The position numbers and the translations under genes are program-made. Shown piece after piece: positions 19,013 to 27,450 of a stretch of DNA of 64,000 nucleotides (positions are counted from its first letter, which is position 1; each line of letters begins with the position of its first letter). The DNA is from Pseudomonas abietaniphila (GTDB lineage: Bacteria; Pseudomonadota; Gammaproteobacteria; Pseudomonadales; Pseudomonadaceae), in contig NZ_CP155619.1 of assembly GCF_039697315.1 (NCBI RefSeq), positions 2,790,001 through 2,854,000 of the forward strand, written 5' to 3'. Under the pieces are notes generated by a model. It ran no database searches. It was not told the origin of the DNA and saw nothing but the letters and a program-made list of their open reading frames with translations.

Positions 19013-19807
19013 TTACTTGATCAGACCATCCAGCGGCGAGGACGCGCTGGCATAGAGTTTCTTCGGCATACGGCCAGCGAGGTAAGCCATGCGGCCTGCC
19101 AGGATGGCGTGTTTCATGGCTTCGGCCATCAGCACCGGCTGCCCGGCGTGGGCGATGGCCGAGTTCATCAGCACCGCTTCGCAGCCCAGCTCCATCGCGA
19201 TGGTGGCGTCAGAAGCCGTCCCGACACCGGCATCGACCAGCACCGGAACTTTCGATTCTTCGAGGATGATCTGCAGGTTGTACGGATTGCAGATCCCCAG
19301 GCCAGTACCGATCAGGCCTGCCAGCGGCATGACCGCGCAGCAGCCGATTTCCGCCAGTTGGCGAGCGATGATCGGGTCATCGCTGGTGTAGACCATCACG
19401 TCGAAGCCGTCCTTGACCAGCGTTTCAGCGGCCTTGAGGGTTTCGATCACGTTGGGGAACAGGGTCTTCTGGTCGGCCAGGACTTCCAGCTTGACCAGAT
19501 TGTGACCGTCGAGCAGCTCACGGGCCAGACGGCAGGTGCGTACGGCCTCGATAGCGTCGTAGCAACCGGCAGTGTTCGGCAGGATGGTGTAGCGGTCCGG
19601 CGGCAGCACGTCGAGCAGGTTCGGTTCGCCCGGGTTCTGGCCCAGGTTGGTCCGGCGCACGGCGACGGTGACGATCTCGGCGCCCGAGGCTTCAATCGCC
19701 AGACGGGTTTCTTCCATATCCTTGTACTTGCCAGTGCCGACCAACAGGCGCGACTGGAAAGTACGACCCGCCACTGTAAACGGCTTGTCGCTACGAACAT
19801 TGCTCAT
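19013..19807 (-). CDS. thiG: Thiazole synthase
   Basis: A 264-residue barrel enzyme that builds the thiazole phosphate of thiamine from deoxyxylulose phosphate, dehydroglycine and ThiS-thiocarboxylate. Seen motifs: [12 protein letters not shown] near the N-terminus, the Schiff-base Lys in [10 protein letters not shown] near 106, [14 protein letters not shown] near 186 and [14 protein letters not shown]. It lies between thiS (75 bases upstream) and trmB. Confidence 0.96.
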   Translation of the reverse strand: MSNVRSDKPFTVAGRTFQSRLLVGTGKYKDMEETRLAIEASGAEIVTVAVRRTNLGQNPGEPNLLDVLPPDRYTILPNTAGCYDAIEAVRTCRLARELLDGHNLVKLEVLADQKTLFPNVIETLKAAETLVKDGFDVMVYTSDDPIIARQLAEIGCCAVMPLAGLIGTGLGICNPYNLQIILEESKVPVLVDAGVGTASDATIAMELGCEAVLMNSAIAHAGQPVLMAEAMKHAILAGRMAYLAGRMPKKLYASASSPLDGLIK

Positions 19808-19882
19808 CGGAAATCCTCTTTACGGTTGAGGTTCTTGCAGTTCTTTCTGGATCGGGGCGCGGGGCGGCTCGGCTGTGAACGA

Positions 19883-20083
19883 CTAGCCGCCACCGATGGC
19901 ATGCACCACTTCGACCTGATCACCTTCGTTCAGCGTCGTGGCGTCATGCTGGCTGCGCGGGACGATATCCAGATTGAGCTCGACCGCGATACGACGCCCG
20001 GCCAGATCCAGACGGGTCAGCAACGCCGCAACGGTCGCGCCGTCGGGCAGTTCAAAGGATTCACCGTTCAACTGAATGCGCAT
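19883..20083 (-). CDS. thiS: Sulfur carrier protein ThiS
   Basis: A 66-residue ubiquitin-like protein ending in Gly-Gly-Gly, whose C-terminus is adenylated and thiocarboxylated to supply sulfur for thiazole. Start MRIQLNGESFELPDG; the internal GDQVEVVHAIGGG is the family end. An upstream in-frame ATG at 20098 would add five residues. Paired with thiG as usual. Confidence 0.94.
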   Translation of the reverse strand: MRIQLNGESFELPDGATVAALLTRLDLAGRRIAVELNLDIVPRSQHDATTLNEGDQVEVVHAIGGG

Positions 20084-20194
20084 GCGAAGGGCAGCCATCA
20101 TTTTAGGGGGCGAGCATTCTAGCCCGATCAGCCGGTATGACCAAGGCAAAGGCGTGCCATTCGTCTCAACCCGGACCTGCGGGTCAGGTTTACC

Positions 20195-20578
20195 TTACAG
20201 GGTGTCGAGGCCAAGCCGCCAGGCCGTCCAGCCGAGAATGAACCAGCCAATCAGAAAGCACAGCCCGCCGATCGGCGTGATGATGCCCAGTTTGCTCATG
20301 CCGGTCAGCGTCAGCAGATAAAGGCTGCCTGAGAACAGGATGATGCCCAGCGTGAACGAAATGCCTGCATAGGCCACCAGCCGCCCCTGGATCTGCATCG
20401 CCAGCAGGGCCACACCGAAGAGCGCCAGCGCGTGAATCAACTGGTACAGCACACCGGTATGAAAAATCGCCAGGTACTCGGGGCTGAGTCGATTTTTAAG
20501 GGCATGAGCCGCAAAAGCACCCAGCGCGACGCCAGTAAATCCAAAGAATGCGGCCAACATCAGAAACGTTCGTAACAT
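20195..20578 (-). CDS. DUF423 membrane protein
   Basis: A 127-residue integral membrane protein of the DUF423/YgdD family with four hydrophobic segments. The N-terminus with GFTGVALGAFAAHALKNRL and the later HALALFGVALL are typical, as is ITPIGGLCFLIGW. Function unknown. The ATG at 20576-20578 is chosen over long upstream extensions that cross into the divergent mtgA region. Confidence 0.88.
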   Translation of the reverse strand: MLRTFLMLAAFFGFTGVALGAFAAHALKNRLSPEYLAIFHTGVLYQLIHALALFGVALLAMQIQGRLVAYAGISFTLGIILFSGSLYLLTLTGMSKLGIITPIGGLCFLIGWFILGWTAWRLGLDTL

Positions 20579-20657
20579 ATGCAACTCCAGGCAAAGTCGT
20601 TCAATGGCGCGTGGTCTGTATAATGGCCCGCTCAACGGGTTCGGCCAAGCCATCTCT

Positions 20658-21368
20658 ATGCTGCGTTTCCTCCTTCGTCGTGTCGCCAAAGGCCTGCTCT
20701 GGTTCGCAGCGGCAAGTGTCGTGCTTGTTTTGATTTTTCGCTGGGTCCCTCCTCCGTTCACCGCACTGATGGTAGAGCGCAAGATCGAATCATGGTTCGA
20801 CGGCCAGCCCATTGACCTGCAGCGCGACTGGGAGCCTTGGGAGAAAATCTCCGATGACCTGAAAGTCGCCGTCATCGCTGGCGAAGACCAGAAGTTCGCC
20901 GAGCACTGGGGTTTCGATATCGACGCCATTCAGGCCGCACTGGTTCACAACGAGCGCGGCGGCTCGATTCGCGGCGCCAGTACGCTGAGCCAGCAGGTCT
21001 CCAAGAACCTGTTCCTGTGGTCCGGCCGCAGCTATCTGCGTAAAGGTCTGGAGGCGTGGTTCACCGCGCTGATCGAGGTGTTCTGGTCCAAGCAACGGAT
21101 CCTTGAGGTCTACGTCAACAGCGTTGAATGGGACGACGGCGTGTTCGGCGCCCAGGCAGCCGCTCAGCATCACTTCCACATCAACGCCAGCCAGCTCTCG
21201 ATGCAACAGGCGAGCTATCTGGCGGCCGTGCTCCCCAATCCCCGCGAATGGAGTGCCAGCAACCCCAGCAGTTACGTGTCGCGGCGTGCAGGATGGATTC
21301 GTCAGCAGATGCGCCAGTTGGGCGGGGATGAGTATCTGGTGGGGTTGAATCACAGCCGTAAGTGGTGA
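20658..21368 (+). CDS. mtgA: Monofunctional peptidoglycan glycosyltransferase MtgA
   Basis: A 236-residue GT51 enzyme that polymerises lipid II into glycan strands at the inner membrane. One N-terminal membrane anchor (about residues 10-30) is followed by the GT51 domain with the catalytic Glu in VIAGEDQKFAEHWGFD, then RGASTLSQQVSKNLFLW, RKGLEAWFTALIE and ILEVYVNSVEW. No transpeptidase domain is present. The start at 20658 fits the family; the frame is open to 20604. It ends before a REPIN and a bidirectional terminator shared with rpoH. Confidence 0.95.
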   Translation: MLRFLLRRVAKGLLWFAAASVVLVLIFRWVPPPFTALMVERKIESWFDGQPIDLQRDWEPWEKISDDLKVAVIAGEDQKFAEHWGFDIDAIQAALVHNERGGSIRGASTLSQQVSKNLFLWSGRSYLRKGLEAWFTALIEVFWSKQRILEVYVNSVEWDDGVFGAQAAAQHHFHINASQLSMQQASYLAAVLPNPREWSASNPSSYVSRRAGWIRQQMRQLGGDEYLVGLNHSRKW

Positions 21369-21390
21369 TGATCATCGACCACGTCCGGGT

Positions 21391-21477
21391 GTAGGAGCGC
21401 GCTTGCCCGCGATGGCGGTGTGCCTGACACGTTCATAGCGTCTGACGAAACGCAATCGCGGGCAAGCGCGCTCCTAC
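21391..21477. repeat. REPIN (GTAGGAGCGCGCTTGCCCGC family)
   Basis: Left arm GTAGGAGCGCGCTTGCCCGC at 21391; right arm GCGGGCAAGCGCGCTCCTAC ends at 21477. Placed between mtgA and the terminator. Confidence 0.85.
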
Positions 21478-21503
21478 ATTGAGGGAAACCGCAGCGCGCA
21501 AAC

Positions 21504-21534
21504 AAAAACGCCCCGATCATCTCGGGGCGTTTTT
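21504..21534. terminator. Bidirectional intrinsic terminator between mtgA and rpoH
   Basis: A 13-base perfect stem AAAAACGCCCCGA / TCGGGGCGTTTTT with a 5-base loop. The A and T runs at the two ends let it stop both mtgA (plus) and rpoH (minus) transcripts. Confidence 0.9.
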
Positions 21535-21552
21535 CATTTCAGCGTTTGGCGC

Positions 21553-22407
21553 TTATGCAGCAATCGACAGCTTGAGCTTGTTCATCGCGCTCTTCTCGAG
21601 CTGACGAATACGCTCTGCGGACACTTTGTATTTCTCCGCCAGATCATGCAGCGTGGCTTTCTCTTCCGCCAACCAGCGCTGGTAGAGGATGTCACGGCTG
21701 CGTTCGTCGAGGACGTTCAGCGCTTCGTGCAGGTTCGCCGTCGAGCTGTCGGTCCAGTCAGAATCTTCCAGCTGACGAGCCGGATCGTAACGGTGGTCTT
21801 CCAGGTAGTTGGCCGGCGACTGGAACGCGCTGTCGTCGTCTGCTTCCGCAGCCGGGTCGAACGCCATGTCGTGGCCGGTCAAACGGCTTTCCATTTCGCG
21901 CACTTCACGCGGCTCAACGCCAAGGCTTTCGGCCACGCGATGCACTTCTTCGTTGTTCAGCCACGCCAGGCGCTTCTTCTGACTGCGCAGGTTAAAGAAC
22001 AGTTTGCGCTGGGCTTTGGTGGTCGCGACTTTCACGATCCGCCAGTTGCGCAAGATGAACTCGTGAATCTCGGCCTTGATCCAGTGCACGGCGAACGACA
22101 CCAGACGAACGCCCATTTCTGGGTTGAAACGCTTCACGGCCTTCATCAGGCCGACGTTACCTTCCTGGATCAGGTCAGCCTGAGCCAGGCCGTAACCGGA
22201 ATAACTGCGTGCAATGTGCACAACAAAACGCAGGTGGGCGAGCACCATCTGCCGAGCCGCCCCTAAATCCTGCTCGTAATAGAGACTCTCGGCCAGTTCA
22301 CGCTCCTGCTCGGGCGTCAGCAGTGGAATGCTGTTTACCGTGTGCACATAGGCTTCCAGGTTTGCACCCGGAACCAAGGCATAAGCAGGTTGCAAAGAAT
22401 TGGTCAT
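21553..22407 (-). CDS. rpoH: Heat-shock sigma factor RpoH (sigma-32)
   Basis: A 284-residue sigma-70-family factor. Region 2 has the core-binding [20 protein letters not shown] (about 78-97), the RpoH box QRKLFFNLR is at about 133-141, and the region 4 helix-turn-helix ends [18 protein letters not shown]. It directs transcription of chaperone and protease genes. The start is the ATG at 22405-22407 with GGAGGTTTTTTCGT before it. ftsX lies 140 bases upstream on the same strand, and a candidate promoter pair lies in that gap. Confidence 0.97.
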   Translation of the reverse strand: MTNSLQPAYALVPGANLEAYVHTVNSIPLLTPEQERELAESLYYEQDLGAARQMVLAHLRFVVHIARSYSGYGLAQADLIQEGNVGLMKAVKRFNPEMGVRLVSFAVHWIKAEIHEFILRNWRIVKVATTKAQRKLFFNLRSQKKRLAWLNNEEVHRVAESLGVEPREVREMESRLTGHDMAFDPAAEADDDSAFQSPANYLEDHRYDPARQLEDSDWTDSSTANLHEALNVLDERSRDILYQRWLAEEKATLHDLAEKYKVSAERIRQLEKSAMNKLKLSIAA

Positions 22408-22454
22408 ACGAAAAAACCTCCGACACATGACTCGTGCAGTTCAGCACTGCGAAA

Positions 22455-22499
22455 ATTGACCGGAAACCGCTAAACAAGTTCCCTTAGCTGAAAAGTCAA
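22455..22499 (-). promoter_or_regulatory. Candidate rpoH promoters: sigma-70-like and AlgU (sigma-22)-like
   Basis: Read on the minus strand, TTGACT (22499-22494) is followed after 17 bases by TGTTTA, a weak sigma-70 pair. Overlapping it, GAACTT (22481-22476) is followed after exactly 16 bases by TCAAT (22459-22455), fitting the AlgU/RpoE consensus GAACTT-N16/17-TCnnA. AlgU control of rpoH is known in P. aeruginosa. Transcription from the second would start about 40 bases before the ATG. Confidence 0.55.
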
Positions 22500-22546
22500 T
22501 AGATGAAACAAAATTTACGCCACACACATTACCCAAACATTAACAC

Positions 22547-23572
22547 TCAACGAGGTGCCAGCTCTCTCAAATGGCGTGCAACTGCAATCCACGCACCGAT
22601 ATACCCCAACAACACTGCCCCTAGCAAGAGCGACAGACCATCGGCCATGGGCACGCCGGCCAGGGAAAAATTGCTGCCGTACAGGCCCGCAAGCCTGACC
22701 ACGGCTTCGTTAAGCCAGTCCAGGCCGAAAGCCAGTACGCCCCACGAGAGTATCCCCGCGCCGAACCCGTACAACGCTCCCATATAAAGGAAGGGCCTGC
22801 GCACGTAGCTGTCAGTACCGCCTACCAGTTTGATGACTTCGATTTCGGTGCGACGGTTCTCAATGTGCAGACGGATGGTATTGCCGATGACGAGCAACAA
22901 CGCCACCACCAGCAACACCGTCAAACCGAACACGAAGCGATCACCCAGCTTGAGAATAGCCGCCAGACGTTCGACCCACACCAGATCAAGCTGGGCTTGC
23001 TGGACCTTGGGCAACTCAGCGAGACGTGTACGTAATGCTTCAAGCGCGGCTTTGTCAACTTCCTGCGGCGTAACCAGCACGACGCCAGGCAACGGGTTTT
23101 CTGGCAGCTCCTTGAGCGCTTCGCCCAAGCCGGACTGCTGCTGGAACTCGGTCAGGGCCTGATCGCGGCTGATGTACTCCGCTTCGGCGACGCCGGGCAT
23201 GCCTTTGATCTGCGTAACCAGGCCTTCGCCCTCACTCGGCGAAGCATCCAGTTGCAAATAAAGGGAGATCTGCGCCGCACGCTGCCAGGATCCACCCAGA
23301 CGCTCGACATTGCTCAGCAGCAACGACAGGCCCATGGGCAGGCTCAACGCCACGGCCATGACCAGACAGGTGAAAAAACTGCCAATCGGCTGCTTGCCCA
23401 GACGGCGAAGGCTGTCCAGCAGACTGGAACGATGTGCCTCGACCCAGGCATTGAACAACATGCCAAAACCCGGGCCGTCGTCGTCATCGTGCTTCTTTTT
23501 CTTCTGCGGGCCTGGCTCGGCGGCCTTAGGCGCGACGCGTTCAGAGACTTTAGGGCTGCGAGTGGCACTCAT
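22547..23572 (-). CDS. ftsX: Cell division ABC transporter permease FtsX
   Basis: A 341-residue membrane protein. A long basic/acidic cytoplasmic N-terminus (to about residue 60) precedes the first membrane segment; a periplasmic domain (about 95-210) is followed by three more hydrophobic segments near the C-terminus with GNTIRLHIENRRTEIEVIKL between them. With FtsE it recruits or activates peptidoglycan amidases at the septum via EnvC. It overlaps ftsE by four bases (ATGA). Confidence 0.95.
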   Translation of the reverse strand: MSATRSPKVSERVAPKAAEPGPQKKKKHDDDDGPGFGMLFNAWVEAHRSSLLDSLRRLGKQPIGSFFTCLVMAVALSLPMGLSLLLSNVERLGGSWQRAAQISLYLQLDASPSEGEGLVTQIKGMPGVAEAEYISRDQALTEFQQQSGLGEALKELPENPLPGVVLVTPQEVDKAALEALRTRLAELPKVQQAQLDLVWVERLAAILKLGDRFVFGLTVLLVVALLLVIGNTIRLHIENRRTEIEVIKLVGGTDSYVRRPFLYMGALYGFGAGILSWGVLAFGLDWLNEAVVRLAGLYGSNFSLAGVPMADGLSLLLGAVLLGYIGAWIAVARHLRELAPR

Positions 23573-24240
23573 ACGCCAGCCTCCCCGTCACCGATCAGTC
23601 GACCGCGTTGCAGCGTCAGCATGCGGTGGCGCATGCGCGCGATCAGCGCCAAGTCGTGGCTTGCGATCAGTACGCTGGTGCCCAGACGGTTGATGTCTTC
23701 GAATACACCCATGATTTCCGCTGCCAATCTTGGATCGAGGTTACCGGTGGGTTCATCCGCCAGCAGCAAGGCCGGGCGGTGGACGATGGCGCGGGCGATG
23801 CCCACGCGCTGCTGTTGGCCTGTGGACAAGTCGCCGGGATACAGCTCGGCTTTGTCAGACAGCGCTACGCGTTCCAGCGCAGAGTCGACGCGCTTGGTCA
23901 CTTCGGCTTTGGACAGGCCAAGAATCTGCAATGGCAAGGCGACGTTATTGAACACCGTGCGATCAAACAGCAACTGGTGGTTCTGGAACACCACACCGAT
24001 CTGCCGACGCAAAAACGGAATCTGCGCGGTGCTGATCTGGCCCAGGTCCTGCCCGGCCAGCAGCAGCTTGCCGGTGGTGGGGCGCTCCATCGCCAGCAGC
24101 AGGCGCAGCAAGGTACTTTTACCGGCACCCGAGTGGCCGGTCACAAACAGAAACTCTCCACGACGCACTCGAAAGCTCAGCTCATGCAAGCCGACGTGTC
24201 CGTTCGGATAGCGTTTACCGACCTGTTCGAAACGAATCAT
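23569..24240 (-). CDS. ftsE: Cell division ATP-binding protein FtsE
   Basis: A 223-residue ABC ATPase. Walker A GHSGAGKST is at about residues 35-43, the signature LSTGQQQRVGIARA near 137, and Walker B ALLLADEPTGNLD near 158. It pairs with FtsX at the division site. It overlaps both ftsX and ftsY by four bases, so the three are translationally coupled. Confidence 0.96.
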   Translation of the reverse strand: MIRFEQVGKRYPNGHVGLHELSFRVRRGEFLFVTGHSGAGKSTLLRLLLAMERPTTGKLLLAGQDLGQISTAQIPFLRRQIGVVFQNHQLLFDRTVFNNVALPLQILGLSKAEVTKRVDSALERVALSDKAELYPGDLSTGQQQRVGIARAIVHRPALLLADEPTGNLDPRLAAEIMGVFEDINRLGTSVLIASHDLALIARMRHRMLTLQRGRLIGDGEAGV

Positions 24241-25790
24241 GTGCGCTCCCGCTCGGCGAAAAGGGCTTGAACGAAGGGTTCAGCCTCGAAAGTACGCAAA
24301 TCGTCGATGCCTTCACCGACGCCGACGTAGCGAATCGGCAACCCGAACTGCTTGGCCAGCGCAAAGATCACACCGCCTTTGGCAGTGCCGTCGAGTTTGG
24401 TCAGCGCCAGCCCGGTCAGCTGGACCGTCTGGTTGAACTGTTTGGCCTGATTGATCGCGTTCTGGCCGGTGCCGGCATCGAGTACCAGCAGCACTTCGTG
24501 AGGCGCCTGCTCGTCGAGCTTGCCGATCACGCGGCGAACCTTTTTCAGTTCTTCCATCAGGTTGTCTTTGGTGTGCAGACGACCGGCGGTGTCGGCAATC
24601 AACACATCGATGCCCCGCGCTTTGGCGGCCTGCACGGCGTCGAAAATCACCGAAGCGGAGTCGGCACCGGTGTGCTGGGCAATGACCGGGATCTTGTTGC
24701 GCTCGCCCCAGACCTGCAATTGCTCGACGGCGGCAGCACGGAAGGTGTCGCCCGCCGCCAGCATGACTTTCTTGCCTTCGAGTTGAAGCTTCTTCGCCAA
24801 CTTGCCAATGGTGGTGGTCTTGCCCGCACCGTTGACGCCCACGACCAGAATCACGAAGGGCTTGTGCTCGGATTTGATCACCAGTGGCGCCTCCACCGGC
24901 TTGAGCATTTCGGTCAGCTCGTTTTGCAACGACTTGTACAGCGCGTCACTGTCAGTCAATTGTTTACGCGCCACTTTCTGCGTCAAGTTACGCACGATCA
25001 GCGAAGTGGCCTCAACACCAACGTCTGCGGTCAGCAAACGGGTTTCCAGCTCATCGAGCATGTCGTCGTCGATGGCTTTCTTGCCCAGAAACAGACTGGC
25101 CATGCCTTCGCCCAGGCTGGCGCTGGTCTTGGACAGGCCTTGCTTGAGGCGGGCGAAGAAACCGGGCTGCTTCGGCTCGGCTGTCCCAGGTGCCGGGGCG
25201 GTCGCAGGAGCGGCTGGCGCTTCGACATCGGGCACAACCGGTGTAACCACCGGTCCAGAGACCGGAGGCGGCGTGACTGGAGACGGCTGCGACAGCGCAG
25301 GCAGATCGTCACCGGCAACAGGGTCAGGCAAGGCGACCGGGCTCGGCTCGATCGACGGCGGCACTTCGAAAGAGGTGGAGTCGACAATGGCTGGCTGAGC
25401 AGGGGGTTGAGGCGTGGCGACTTCCGGCTGTACGGGAGAAGCGGTGTAAGCCGGAATCTCGGGGGTAACGTGCGGCTCGCTCTCAGGTGTCAGGGCGACG
25501 GGCTCTTCGGCAACCGGCAGTTTCAACCACGGCTCGGCGTCAGCCTGCTCGATAACCGGCGCAAGCTCGTGGGCGGCAACGGCCTCTGGCAACGGCTCGG
25601 CAGGTATTGGGGCAATCTGCGGCTCAGCAACGACTGGCGTTGTCTCAACGACAGTCTCCGGCGCTGCTGCAGGTAAGTCCTGGGGCTGTTCGGCGACGGT
25701 TTCCTGCGGTTTTTTGCGCAGCCATCCGAACAGGCCTTTCTTCTCGCCAGCCGGGGCTGGGGTCTTCTTGTCGTCGTTGGAACCAAACAT
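24237..25790 (-). CDS. ftsY: Signal recognition particle receptor FtsY
   Basis: A 517-residue SRP receptor GTPase that docks ribosome-SRP complexes at the inner membrane. The first 200 or so residues are a Pro/Glu/Ala-rich A domain with no fixed fold; the NG domain follows. G1 is GVNGAGKTTTIGKLA, then AAGDTFRAAAVEQL, DTAGRLHTKDNLMEEL and LTKLDGTAKGGVIF, ending with YVGVGEGIDDL. First gene of ftsY-ftsE-ftsX. The 304-base gap to the divergent M16 gene holds no gene that I can see and presumably both promoters. Confidence 0.96.
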   Translation of the reverse strand: MFGSNDDKKTPAPAGEKKGLFGWLRKKPQETVAEQPQDLPAAAPETVVETTPVVAEPQIAPIPAEPLPEAVAAHELAPVIEQADAEPWLKLPVAEEPVALTPESEPHVTPEIPAYTASPVQPEVATPQPPAQPAIVDSTSFEVPPSIEPSPVALPDPVAGDDLPALSQPSPVTPPPVSGPVVTPVVPDVEAPAAPATAPAPGTAEPKQPGFFARLKQGLSKTSASLGEGMASLFLGKKAIDDDMLDELETRLLTADVGVEATSLIVRNLTQKVARKQLTDSDALYKSLQNELTEMLKPVEAPLVIKSEHKPFVILVVGVNGAGKTTTIGKLAKKLQLEGKKVMLAAGDTFRAAAVEQLQVWGERNKIPVIAQHTGADSASVIFDAVQAAKARGIDVLIADTAGRLHTKDNLMEELKKVRRVIGKLDEQAPHEVLLVLDAGTGQNAINQAKQFNQTVQLTGLALTKLDGTAKGGVIFALAKQFGLPIRYVGVGEGIDDLRTFEAEPFVQALFAERERT

Positions 25791-26094
25791 GGAGGACGGC
25801 TATCTCACGGTAGCGACGCGCCAGAGCGGCGCCTCTGAAAAATTCTGTCAATGCGAAACAGACTGCTTTTATGTCCGCTTGTTCATCAGTTGGCCGAGTG
25901 ACGCTTTGTTAGACAATCACTCAACGCTCCCGGCAATCCCTACAGAAATACGTCATAGCGGCGGATTTCTTCGTAGTCCGATTCCCAAGCATGAGTCTTA
26001 GACATAGTCGGCAGCCAAACTGGCCGCTATCCTAACACCCCCGCGCCCGCCGACGCTAAGTTCAAGCAGGCCGCCTCGAAGGTTCAAATTACGA

Positions 26095-27450
26095 ATGAAT
26101 GCTCTCGCCCGCTGTGCCGCAGGCCTGCTGCTCGGCACACTCTGTTTGCCCCTTGCAGCCAACGCTGCCGATCCCCAACCCACTTCCGAATTCACGCTGG
26201 ATAACGGCCTGAAAGTGGTCGTGCGCGAAGACCATCGCGCGCCGGTCGTGGTGTCTCAGGTCTGGTACAAGGTCGGGTCCAGCTATGAGACGCCCGGCCA
26301 GACGGGCCTCTCCCACGCGCTTGAACACATGATGTTCAAAGGCAGCTCCAAGGCCGGCCCCGGTGAAGCGTCGCTGATCCTTCGCGACTTGGGCGCCGAA
26401 GAGAACGCTTTCACCAGCGACGACTACACCGCCTACTACCAGGTGCTGGCCCGTGATCGCCTGAGCGTAGCCTTCGAGCTGGAAGCCGACCGCATGGCGA
26501 CGCTGAAGCTGCCACCGGAAGAATTCTCCCGCGAGATCGAAGTCATCAAGGAAGAACGCCGCCTGCGTACGGACGACAAGCCCAACGCCAAGGCATACGA
26601 ACGCTTCAAGGCCATCGCCTACCCTGCCAGCGGCTATCACACGCCGACCATTGGCTGGATGGCTGACCTGGACCGCATGAAAGTCGAAGAGCTGCGTCAC
26701 TGGTATGAATCCTGGTACGTGCCGAACAACGCCACATTGGTGGTGGTCGGTGACGTGAAACCCGACGAAGTGAAGGCCTTGGCCGAGCGTTTCTTCGGTC
26801 CGATTCCTCGTCGCGACGTTCCACCGTCGAAAAAGCCGCTCGAATTGCCTGAGCCTGGCCTGCGCCAGATCACCGTTCATGTGGCGACGCAGATGCCGAG
26901 CCTGATGTACGGCTTCAACGTGCCGAGCCTTTCCACGGCCACCGACCCTCAGTCGGTAAACGCGCTGCGCCTGATCTCCGCCCTGCTCGATGGCGGCTAC
27001 AGCGCGCGTATCCCGACCCGGCTCGAGCGCGGCGAAGAGCTGGTCACCGGCGCATCGTCGGACTACGACGCCTACACCCGTGGCGACAGCCTGTTCACCA
27101 TCAGCGCCACGCCCAACCAGCAGAAAAAGAAAACCCTGGCCGACACCGAAGCCGGTATCTGGCGCCTGCTCGATGAACTGAAAACCAAGCCGCCCACCCA
27201 GGAAGAACTCGAGCGTGTGCGTGCCCAGGTCATCGCCGGGCTGGTGTACGAACGCGATTCGATCACCAGTCAGGCCAGCACCATCGGCGAACTGGAAACC
27301 GTCGGCCTGTCCTGGCGGCTCATCGACCAGGAACTGGCGGCGCTGCAGAGCGTGACGCCGCAAGACATCCAGAAAGCTGCACGCACTTATTTCACCCGCG
27401 AACGCCTTGCGGTCGCGCACGTTCTGCCTGAGGAGAAAGCCCATGAGTAA
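26095..27450 (+). CDS. M16 zinc peptidase, active subunit
   Basis: A 451-residue secreted insulinase-family peptidase. The signal peptide is MNALARCAAGLLLGTLCLPLAANA. The inverted zinc motif HxxEH is intact in GLSHALEHMMFKGSS near residue 74, with a downstream Glu in the expected helix. Periplasmic location is expected. The following gene encodes a homologue without the zinc motif, so the two probably form a heterodimer like other M16B pairs. They overlap by eight bases. Substrate unknown. Confidence 0.9.
   Translation: MNALARCAAGLLLGTLCLPLAANAADPQPTSEFTLDNGLKVVVREDHRAPVVVSQVWYKVGSSYETPGQTGLSHALEHMMFKGSSKAGPGEASLILRDLGAEENAFTSDDYTAYYQVLARDRLSVAFELEADRMATLKLPPEEFSREIEVIKEERRLRTDDKPNAKAYERFKAIAYPASGYHTPTIGWMADLDRMKVEELRHWYESWYVPNNATLVVVGDVKPDEVKALAERFFGPIPRRDVPPSKKPLELPEPGLRQITVHVATQMPSLMYGFNVPSLSTATDPQSVNALRLISALLDGGYSARIPTRLERGEELVTGASSDYDAYTRGDSLFTISATPNQQKKKTLADTEAGIWRLLDELKTKPPTQEELERVRAQVIAGLVYERDSITSQASTIGELETVGLSWRLIDQELAALQSVTPQDIQKAARTYFTRERLAVAHVLPEEKAHE

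Noticed and set aside
20930..21353. A 187-residue reverse open frame inside mtgA.
   Set aside because: It begins and ends within mtgA, whose GT51 motifs are complete in the other direction.
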